Below, piece by piece: positions 14,462-20,278 of a stretch of DNA of 20,278 nt. The translations under genes were made by a program, and so were the position numbers. The notes under the pieces were generated by a model that saw only the letters and a list, made by a program, of their open reading frames with translations, ran no database searches and was not told where the DNA came from. The DNA is taken from assembly GCA_009784095.1 (NCBI GenBank), contig WRDL01000015.1:1-20278 (forward strand), given 5' to 3'. This DNA is from Coriobacteriia bacterium (GTDB lineage: Bacteria; Actinomycetota; Coriobacteriia; WRKU01). How positions within the stretch are numbered: the stretch's first letter is position 1; each line of letters starts with the position of its first letter.

Positions 14462-14853
14462 AACGATGTCCCTTGTGCAATTCTTATGCATCCAATGATG
14501 CGACGACGTGCTTTGACTGTTTATACAGCTTCGAGCATATGGCACCCCTCGAAGAGGTCGAGCCGCTCAAGACGAAGAGCAGGGCAGCAAGGAAAGCCTC
14601 TACGCCTGCTCCAGCGTCTGCGTCAAAACCAGCCACAGCTGAGGTCACACGACCAAGGAGCTCTCTGATAGGGCTCTCAAAAAAACCTGGGCTCCGAACA
14701 CCGGACAATCAGCCGATCACACATACTTCGGTGGTCGAGAAACCGCCGACTTCGAAAAGCGAATCTTCATGCAACTGCACTCACAGATCGCCAACGATCA
14801 AGATCATTATCGACTGCTCCGATGCTGATGTGGTGATAGAGAAAAAGGACTGA
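14458..14853 (+). CDS. zinc-ribbon hypothetical protein, 131 aa
   Basis: I do not recognise a named family. The N-terminus is a compact four-cysteine zinc ribbon (C4-P-L-C7 and C18-F-D-C21). A long low-complexity linker rich in Ala, Pro, Ser, Lys and Thr follows. The C-terminus has another Cys pair (SSCNCTHRS) and a short strand-forming end (TIKIIIDCSDADVVIEKKD). No signal peptide or membrane segment is seen. It overlaps the DUF192 gene by ATGA and is the last gene of the pilus operon. It may be an adaptor or regulator; this is inference from the fold alone. Confidence 0.75.
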   Translation: MKRCPLCNSYASNDATTCFDCLYSFEHMAPLEEVEPLKTKSRAARKASTPAPASASKPATAEVTRPRSSLIGLSKKPGLRTPDNQPITHTSVVEKPPTSKSESSCNCTHRSPTIKIIIDCSDADVVIEKKD

Positions 14854-14956
14854 AAAATAGTATGAAGAGTCAAGCAAAAGTGGGGAATAGCTACTAATAT
14901 GAGTTGCTGAAAACAACGGTGAGGGTTGGGCATCACCAAGGGGTTTACCCGCATCT

Positions 14957-15913
14957 TTAGTGGTGTGCGTTCGAGAGAGCCCGATCAAAGAGAACCAGAT
15001 CTCCCTGCATCTTTCTAAAAACACGTTGTGCTTCATTTACCGTCACATCTGAAAAACGCACTGAATTGCCCGGTTTCAGCTGAGCCAGAAGAGGGATATC
15101 TGCTTTGATCACTGCACCCAGTTTCGCGTATCCACCTATCGTCTGTCGGTCGGCCATCAACACCACCGGTCTGTGATCGATCACCTGGATCGAGCCGAGC
15201 GGAATACCTTCCGAGATGATATTGCCGTCGCACCGCTCGGCATAGGGGATAGGCACCCCATCGAGACGGTACCCCATGCGATCGCTCTCAGCGGTGATCG
15301 TATAAGGGTGGGAGGTGATCACTTCGAGCGCGCGATCATCGAAGCGATCAGCGCGCTTTTCGCTGGTGAAACGAACGGTCGGAGCATCGCTATAAGGTGG
15401 CAGGATGTTCCAGGGAGCGCTCCGACGATCACCATAACGAGGAAGCGTCGTGGCACCAACTTCGATCCGATCGCCTCCTATCAATGCTCTGCCATCGACA
15501 CCACCAAGTCCCGCCTTCGTATAGGTACTGGTACTTCCAAGGCTCGGCTCGACCACGAGTCCACCGGAGAAGGCAAGATAACCACGTGCGCCCTGTGTGG
15601 CAGTACCCATGACGAGGTGGCTTCCCGCAGGCGCGAGTACGGAGGTATTCATCTCGACCGGATCATGGTCGAGCTCAGCGGGAAAGGTCGCTCCGGTCAG
15701 CGCGAAGAGACATTCATCGATAAAGTGGACGGTCGGGCCCATGATGGTAGACTCAATAAAAGTATCGGCCGCAGTATTGCCGACCAAGATATTTGCCAGA
15801 CGGGCCGCGAACCAATCCATCGGACCTGAGCGGGGAATCCCATAGCGCTGGTAGCCATATCGCCCTTGGTCTTGGATGGTGGTGAGCATGCCACCCCTGA
15901 TGATCTCAATCAC
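14957..15913 (-). CDS. pxpC: 5-oxoprolinase subunit C (biotin-dependent carboxyltransferase-like, KipA family)
   Basis: PxpC works with PxpA and PxpB to hydrolyse 5-oxoproline (pyroglutamate) to glutamate with ATP. Family motifs are seen in order: GMLTTIQDQGRYGYQRYGIPRSGPMDW, ALTGATFPAEL, GARGYLAFSGG, LGSTSTYTKAGLGG, and the late DRMGYRLDG, SEGIPLGSIQV and VVLMADRQTIGGYAKLGAVI. I chose the GTG at 15913 (318 aa) because it yields the canonical MIEIIRGG start and AGGTGAG lies about 4-5 nt upstream; GTG 15922 and an ATG at 15976 are alternatives. It overlaps the pxpB stop by 8 nt, so it is coupled as the third gene of the operon. No clear terminator is visible downstream. Confidence 0.93.
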   Translation of the reverse strand: MIEIIRGGMLTTIQDQGRYGYQRYGIPRSGPMDWFAARLANILVGNTAADTFIESTIMGPTVHFIDECLFALTGATFPAELDHDPVEMNTSVLAPAGSHLVMGTATQGARGYLAFSGGLVVEPSLGSTSTYTKAGLGGVDGRALIGGDRIEVGATTLPRYGDRRSAPWNILPPYSDAPTVRFTSEKRADRFDDRALEVITSHPYTITAESDRMGYRLDGVPIPYAERCDGNIISEGIPLGSIQVIDHRPVVLMADRQTIGGYAKLGAVIKADIPLLAQLKPGNSVRFSDVTVNEAQRVFRKMQGDLVLFDRALSNAHH

Positions 15914-16610
15914 TATGCTCACCTGCCAGTTCAGCGAAAGAATTCTCATCGATCGGTATGAATCGCACCGCATCACCGATGGAGAGCACGAACGGTTCTG
16001 CTTGAAATGGGTCGAAGAGTGTGAGCGGTGTGCGCCCGATCAGCTGCCAGCCTCCCGGGGTCTGCATCGGATAGATACCGGTCTGGTCCCCGGCAATACC
16101 GACCGAACCTGCCTTAACACTGGTGCGTGGGATCGCAAGGCGCGGGACTGCAATGCGTGGATCCATACCGGCAAGATAGGGAAAACCGGGAGAGAAACCC
16201 ATCGCATAGACCTGATACTCAGGGTCGCTATGAAGATAGATCAGCTCCTCAATATCGAGTCCGCACCGGGCAGCGACCTCATCGATATCAGGTCCAAAAC
16301 CCGAACCATAACAAACAGGGATCTCGATGAGATGTCGGCACTTTCGGGGACCGTCATCAAGATCATGTGCCAGAAAGGCGAGGAGAGCCTTCATTTCTTT
16401 GGCGCTCGCTTGGAGAGGATCGTATTCGACCACGACCGAGCAATAACTGGGAATGACGTCAACTATCGAAGTGGAGTAGAATTGATCGATCCTGTCGACC
16501 AAAGCACTGACCGCATTAAAAGCTTCCTTGCTGATAGAGTTAGCGAGCTCAATACTGAATGCGCTATCAGAGATCAAGATGATCTTCGGTTCAGAATATC
16601 GCATCGGCAT
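15906..16610 (-). CDS. pxpB: 5-oxoprolinase subunit B (KipI/allophanate hydrolase subunit 1 family)
   Basis: This is the partner of PxpC in the 5-oxoprolinase complex; Bacillus KipI is also known as an inhibitor of the KinA kinase. The 234-aa protein shows VVVEYDP, HLIEIPVCYG, VYAMGFSPGFPYLAGMDPRI, VPRLAIPRTSVKAGSVGIAG and QTGIYPMQTPGGWQLIGRTP in the family order. The ATG at 16610 overlaps pxpA by 20 nt. A second ATG at 16604, two codons in, has a slightly better GGACGG spacing and may be the true start. The clustering with pxpA and pxpC makes the metabolic role much more likely than a sporulation-kinase role. Confidence 0.93.
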   Translation of the reverse strand: MPMRYSEPKIILISDSAFSIELANSISKEAFNAVSALVDRIDQFYSTSIVDVIPSYCSVVVEYDPLQASAKEMKALLAFLAHDLDDGPRKCRHLIEIPVCYGSGFGPDIDEVAARCGLDIEELIYLHSDPEYQVYAMGFSPGFPYLAGMDPRIAVPRLAIPRTSVKAGSVGIAGDQTGIYPMQTPGGWQLIGRTPLTLFDPFQAEPFVLSIGDAVRFIPIDENSFAELAGEHSD

Positions 16611-17385
16611 CCGTCCACTCGACGATCTGACTCATTGGAACTATATCAATCCCCGCCTCGGTCAGGTTCGATCGGATCTTACCGGCTAAGGCGACGGCAT
16701 TCGGGTTGTCTCCATGAAGACACAGGGTCTGCGCTGTGATCGTCATTTCGCTCCCCTCGACGGTGGTCACGATCCCATCCCGTACCATTTTCACCGCGCG
16801 GGATGCAACCTCGATCCCATCCTCGATGACCGCTCCCGGAAAAGCGCGCGACACCAGTGTTCTGTCGTGGCTATATGCACGATCAGCAAACGCCTCACCG
16901 ATGAACAGTAGGCCGAGGGAGCGCGCTGCCTGCTCCATGCAAGTACCGGTCATTCCGCAATAAATGAGTGAGTTGTCGAACTGCTTGATGGCCTCTCCGA
17001 TTGCGATTGCGATATCAAAATCACCGACTGCAATATTGTAGAGTGCTCCATGCGCTTTCACGTGCTGGAGCTCAACACCTACATCTCGAGCGATCGCTGC
17101 AAGTGTTCCTATCTGGTCAGTGACACTGGCTGCGATCTCGTCCGGTGTCATTTGCATCGGTTCACGCCCAAAACCCTCACGATCAGGGAAACCGGGATGA
17201 GCACCCACCGCGACACCGCACTCGCGTGCCCTGTCCATGGTACTGCGCATCAGGGCAGGAATACCGGCGTGAGCACCACACGCCACATTGACTGAGGTGA
17301 CGAGCGGGATGATCTGGGCATCAGCTACCGATAATACATTACCTGTAGTTTCGCCCAGATCACAGTTCAAATCGACTCTTAGCAT
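16591..17385 (-). CDS. pxpA: 5-oxoprolinase subunit A (LamB/YcsF family)
   Basis: PxpA is the metal-dependent LamB/YcsF-type subunit of ATP-dependent 5-oxoprolinase. At 264 aa it is close to the usual length. Motifs are intact: VDLNCDLGET, SVNVACGAHAG, VGAHPGFPDREGFGR, VKAHGALYN, EAFADRAYS and TLCLHGDNPNAV, the His/Asp-rich segments that line the family's active site. It is the first gene of pxpABC. The ATG at 17385 has no ribosome-binding site. A TTGACA/TAGGAT promoter places the likely transcript start at or beside the ATG, so it may be leaderless. Confidence 0.95.
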   Translation of the reverse strand: MLRVDLNCDLGETTGNVLSVADAQIIPLVTSVNVACGAHAGIPALMRSTMDRARECGVAVGAHPGFPDREGFGREPMQMTPDEIAASVTDQIGTLAAIARDVGVELQHVKAHGALYNIAVGDFDIAIAIGEAIKQFDNSLIYCGMTGTCMEQAARSLGLLFIGEAFADRAYSHDRTLVSRAFPGAVIEDGIEVASRAVKMVRDGIVTTVEGSEMTITAQTLCLHGDNPNAVALAGKIRSNLTEAGIDIVPMSQIVEWTDADAIF

Positions 17386-17391
17386 GTTGTT

Positions 17392-17418
17392 ATCCTACAC
17401 CTATCCGTTCCTTGTCAA
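17392..17418 (-). promoter_or_regulatory. pxpABC promoter, possibly giving a leaderless mRNA
   Basis: On the minus strand a perfect -35 TTGACA (17418-17413) is followed after 15 nt by TAGGAT (17397-17392). Only six bases separate that -10 from the pxpA ATG at 17385. A start 6-7 nt after the -10 would fall on the ATG. The 15-nt spacer is shorter than the usual 17, which lowers confidence. Confidence 0.5.
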
Positions 17419-17493
17419 CGTTGGGGTTTGCGCGTGGGATATCGGAGGATATGCTGCCGAAGCGATCAGAAGCGCGCTACTTCTCCATTTTAG

Positions 17494-17507
17494 CGAACAT
17501 GTGTTCG
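17494..17507. promoter_or_regulatory. LexA/SOS-box-like palindrome
   Basis: CGAAC-ATGT-GTTCG is a perfect 5-bp inverted repeat with 4-nt spacer. It matches the Gram-positive LexA box CGAACRNRYGTTYG at every position. A further half-site CGAAC lies at 17516-17520, spaced 8 nt beyond. It is about 110 bp upstream of pxpA and 250 bp upstream of the surface-protein gene. No lexA or repair gene is next to it in the window. Confidence 0.6.
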
Positions 17508-17715
17508 TTGTCAATCGAACAAAATATGGTTTCCATGACAGTAGAGACGGTCAGCTCGATGAGCATAACTATCACCGCAGAGTCTGTTACTTCCAATAGG
17601 CAAGATCGATCAATCCTTCCAAACGATCAGCGATCGGGCGTTTGGACTGGGGGACAATGAGATACTTTTGGTTACATTCGTCTTACCCCCTCTTTTATCT
17701 CGCATCACGAGTGTG

Positions 17716-17726
17716 TAGAATAGAAT
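17716..17726 (+). promoter_or_regulatory. candidate -10 boxes for the surface-protein gene
   Basis: Two overlapping TAGAAT hexamers (17716-17721, 17721-17726) lie about 30 bp upstream of the ATG. TTTTAT at 17693-17698 is a poor -35 at 17-nt spacing. A leader of about 20-30 nt with GGGAGG would follow. Confidence 0.4.
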
Positions 17727-17753
17727 CAAATACTCAGACCTTGGGAGGAAAAC

Positions 17754-20278
17754 ATGAAACGTACGACTCAATTGAGCCCCTCTGTCATCACGCCTCAGAA
17801 GGCCCTCATTCTCGCATTGTTTGTACTGCTCATTCTTTTTGCGAGCAGCCTCAGTATCGCAGGTGCGGCAAGCGGTCCGGATGTGATCGATCTTACTGAC
17901 CCGAATAATCCGGGTACGGTCAGTTCGACATGGACCTGCGGTGCGGGTGGCAATGATTATACTGTTTTCGGTGACACTACCGTTATCGGATTTGTCTATG
18001 ATGAAGAAGTGAGTCTCCCGGCTCTTTCCTTCGCTGTCAGCGAAGATGTGACACTTCATTGGCAAGCATACTATGTCGGTATTGCGCCGATAGGTAGTGC
18101 GTTGGTCACCTATACCGGTCTTGGCACCTTCCAAGTTGAAGATGGCGAGCTTCTCTCTGGTTGGATCTCGAATATGGGGACTGGTGCGGCGCTTCGCGCT
18201 TCCGGAAGCTCGGTCATTGTGTCCGGCACAAGTTCGGCTAACTGTGGCATGATCTCGGCGAACAGTGCCTCTGCTATTCTTGGTGACGGTCCCTCGACGA
18301 CCGTTACGATCAAAGGTTACGGCTCGGTATTCGGCGATGAAAGATCAAATCTTCATTCAGTCATAAACATGACAAATGAGAGTAATATCGGTACGAATGT
18401 GATCATTTCAGATAACGGGAGTGTATACGCGATCGCCGAGGCGACGATGGGTTACGCGATCCAGACTTACGGTAATGTTTTAATGTACGGAGGACGGGTA
18501 TATACTCTCTCAAGTGCGGGACGCGGTATCAATCTGATTGGAGCGAATTCAACGGCGACGATCAACGGTGGCAAGGTATACGTTGACGGAGGTCCCAGTT
18601 CGACCGCTATCAGTACCGCGACCACAACCCCCGCGACCGTTCCGAGCGCATCGGTAATCATAAACGGTGGTGAAGTATCAGCGACCGCGGGCTACGCGAT
18701 CAGGACCACCGGGGTAAGTTCAGTGGTAGAGATCAACGGTGGCATCGTTTCTGCCACGACTGGCAACGCTGTCCGCTCGGAGAGCACGAGTCCGGTCAGC
18801 GCAGCAGTGAATATCACCGATGGGTTCGTCTTCGCCTATAGCAATGGGAGCGGCGATCGAATCACCGGTGGCGGTAACGTTATCTTTCTCAGCGGAGGAT
18901 TGGCACCTGCTATCGCTCGTCCAGCCGTCGTCTGCTCGCTTAACACCAACGCATATCCTCTTCCCGGAACGTTCATCGAGGGTACCTCTACCGGTCTGAC
19001 CTTTGTCCCTGCAGGCGCGTCAGCGACTTGGGCAACAGGCACGCCCAACGATGGCATCGACTATAGCAACGATACGAACACCGGCTTCTTCCCACTGACC
19101 GATGTGACGGTGGCTGCGCTCACCAACTTCGGTTTGGTCTTCGATGTCGCGAATCAAACCCTTCTCGTTGATGTCGACGGAAGTCTGACTCCGACCGCGG
19201 CAGATATCATCTGTCCTGGTCAGGGAGAGACCTGGACCGCCTCCGACTCGATCCTCTATCTGAACGACTTTTCTTGGAATACTCCCGCACGGGTCGTACT
19301 CTCAGTGTATAGAACCTCCTCCGTTCTCTATCCAGCCGAGATCAATCTCAGTGGGGTCAATGAGCTCATCTCTTCCTACGAGGGTGCGGAGGCGTCGTAC
19401 GGTATCACGACCTTTGATGGAGTGGTCATCTTTTCAGGATACGGTGATCTCACGGTGACCAGTGGGACCTCGACCGACTCTTCCAGTACTGGGATCAATG
19501 CTGCGATCGAGATCTATGTACTCGGCACCCCAACGCTGACGGTAACCGGTGGTGATGCAGCGACCTCGAGCAGAGGTATCGACACTGACACTTTCAGTTT
19601 GGATAAAGGCACCGTCGTAGCGACCGGTACCACTGCGGAGGGTTCCAGTAGCGGTCTGGTGGTGGGTAATGCACTCTATCTTGAGGGTGGTTCGCTCACT
19701 GCGATCGGGGGTGACGCACCGGAGAGCTATGGTATCGAATGCCCGGCTGCGAGCTCGCTCAACATCAACTCTGGACACTTGATCGCTGAAGGGGGAACTC
19801 TGGCTATCAGTAACTCGACCATAACGGTAAACTTGCCTAATTTCTACAAATGGCGTGGTGTCATCTATCCGGCTTCGCTGCCCGAGATGATCGTGATCTA
19901 TCCCGGCAGCACGAATCAACCCTATATTCATGGGGATCCCTTCAACTATGTCGAGATCATGTCTACTCGCATGGCGGTCGTCGGTGACAAGACGGTCTCT
20001 GGATTCGTCGGCAGGGCTCTTCCCGGCACCGATACCGCAACGATCACACTTTATGGCGACGAGTTGGCAGCTGACCTTGTCGACCTCGATGTCTCGAGCT
20101 GGTTTGTTGATCTTCCTACTGGTGTGGTGGTGCTTGCAAATGGGAGTGAGGGTGGTTCCAGCATAACGTTGACCTTCAGCGGTACTCCGACTGAGGTCTC
20201 TGACGCGGTATTTGATATCAGCATTCCGGCGAGTGTATTGGCAAGTGGTGTTGCGCTCCACCTCGATTCCAACGCGAA
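17754..20278 (+). CDS. large secreted repeat-rich surface protein (adhesin-like), 3' end outside window
   Basis: The frame is open with no stop from the ATG at 17754 to the window end (at least 841 codons). GGGAGG lies 5 nt before the ATG. A signal peptide is clear: KRTTQ, then a hydrophobic core (ALILALFVLLILFASSL) and AGA before a likely cut near residue 38. The mature part is rich in Gly, Ser, Thr, Val and Asn. It has loose repeats of about 24-33 residues containing (I)NGG or (L)xGG units, as in TINGGKVYVDGG, IINGGEVSATAG and EINGGIVSATTG near 18561, 18657 and 18732; related units recur at 19545-19800. This pattern suggests a beta-solenoid stalk. The last part (WRGVIYP, then YVEIMST and AVFDISIPASV) looks like a different, beta-sandwich type domain. 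A surface anchor, if any, would lie beyond the window. An adhesin role is inference. Confidence 0.85.
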   Translation, partial: MKRTTQLSPSVITPQKALILALFVLLILFASSLSIAGAASGPDVIDLTDPNNPGTVSSTWTCGAGGNDYTVFGDTTVIGFVYDEEVSLPALSFAVSEDVTLHWQAYYVGIAPIGSALVTYTGLGTFQVEDGELLSGWISNMGTGAALRASGSSVIVSGTSSANCGMISANSASAILGDGPSTTVTIKGYGSVFGDERSNLHSVINMTNESNIGTNVIISDNGSVYAIAEATMGYAIQTYGNVLMYGGRVYTLSSAGRGINLIGANSTATINGGKVYVDGGPSSTAISTATTTPATVPSASVIINGGEVSATAGYAIRTTGVSSVVEINGGIVSATTGNAVRSESTSPVSAAVNITDGFVFAYSNGSGDRITGGGNVIFLSGGLAPAIARPAVVCSLNTNAYPLPGTFIEGTSTGLTFVPAGASATWATGTPNDGIDYSNDTNTGFFPLTDVTVAALTNFGLVFDVANQTLLVDVDGSLTPTAADIICPGQGETWTASDSILYLNDFSWNTPARVVLSVYRTSSVLYPAEINLSGVNELISSYEGAEASYGITTFDGVVIFSGYGDLTVTSGTSTDSSSTGINAAIEIYVLGTPTLTVTGGDAATSSRGIDTDTFSLDKGTVVATGTTAEGSSSGLVVGNALYLEGGSLTAIGGDAPESYGIECPAASSLNINSGHLIAEGGTLAISNSTITVNLPNFYKWRGVIYPASLPEMIVIYPGSTNQPYIHGDPFNYVEIMSTRMAVVGDKTVSGFVGRALPGTDTATITLYGDELAADLVDLDVSSWFVDLPTGVVVLANGSEGGSSITLTFSGTPTEVSDAVFDISIPASVLASGVALHLDSNA

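Larger units (their letters stand above)
17386..17753. other. divergent intergenic region between pxpA and the surface-protein gene
   Basis: This 368-bp stretch holds the pxpA promoter at one end, an SOS-box-like palindrome in the middle, and the promoter and ribosome-binding site of the surface-protein gene at the other end. A plus-strand frame of 82 codons (17412-17660) crosses it, but it has only a TTG start, no ribosome-binding site and low-complexity Ser/Thr/Ile content, so I do not call it a gene. Confidence 0.6.

Noticed and set aside
14897..14956. Terminator for pxpABC or for the pilus operon in the gap between their 3' ends
   Set aside because: GTTG/CAAC and GGGT/ACCC pairings exist, but the stems are 4 bp and no T-run follows on either strand.
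15173..15829. Plus-strand frames opposite pxpC and pxpB (up to 287 codons)
   Set aside because: pxpB and pxpC are recognised with all motifs on the minus strand; these frames are shadows.
19434..20261. Minus-strand open frame of 275 codons opposite the surface-protein gene
   Set aside because: The plus-strand frame has a signal peptide, a ribosome-binding site and repeat structure. The opposite frame is an Arg/Asp-rich shadow.
1..20278. Very frequent GATC and CGATCG tetramers/hexamers along the coding regions
   Set aside because: They follow from the Ile-ATC, Asp-GAT and Arg-CGC codon preference and occur in all frames of the housekeeping genes. No clustered, origin-like arrangement was seen.
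1..20278. tRNA, rRNA, CRISPR array, insertion sequence or attachment site
   Set aside because: I found no cloverleaf, regularly spaced repeats, transposase motifs or terminal inverted repeats with target duplications.

Overview
The window looks like a chromosomal segment of a mid-to-high GC, monoderm actinobacterium, most likely a member of the Coriobacteriia. This is an inference from gene content, without any database search. The supporting signs are the tsaD-groES-groEL order, an HspR/HAIR-like inverted repeat rather than CIRCE upstream of groES, a PASTA membrane protein, a secretin-less Tad/Flp pilus operon and a large secreted repeat protein. I see no rRNA, tRNA, CRISPR array, transposase or phage gene.

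Layout. 1-844 is the 3' part of tsaD (tRNA t6A synthesis). 970-1257 is a small unrecognised ORF holding a near-perfect DNA palindrome. 1302-3457 is the groES-groEL chaperonin operon, with a HAIR-like operator in front and a strong intrinsic terminator behind. 3528-4943 encodes a kinase-less PASTA protein with PASTA-type repeats on both sides of one membrane segment. It converges on ogt (minus strand, 5057-5581), and a hairpin terminator lies between them.

5736-14853 is one long, tightly packed plus-strand operon for a Tad/Flp-type pilus: cpaB-like, cpaE/tadZ-like, cpaF, tadB, tadC, flp pilin, two TadE-like pseudopilins, a 711-aa TadG-like protein, a third TadE-like protein, a DUF192 protein and a zinc-ribbon protein. 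Nearly all junctions overlap by ATGA or a few bases, so translation is probably coupled. No prepilin peptidase and no outer-membrane secretin are present. The peptidase must be encoded elsewhere, and a missing secretin fits a monoderm envelope.

14957-17385 is a minus-strand pxpA-pxpB-pxpC operon for ATP-dependent 5-oxoproline hydrolysis; pxpA may be translated from a leaderless mRNA. 17386-17753 is a non-coding stretch with a perfect SOS-box-like palindrome that has no obvious target gene. From 17754 to the window end runs an open reading frame of at least 841 codons for a secreted, repeat-rich surface protein, cut off by the window edge.

The most interesting points are the PASTA protein with predicted cytoplasmic PASTA repeats, the HAIR-like site ahead of groESL, the orphan SOS box, and the accessory end of the pilus operon: the TadG-like giant, a 15-codon bridging ORF, DUF192 and the zinc ribbon.
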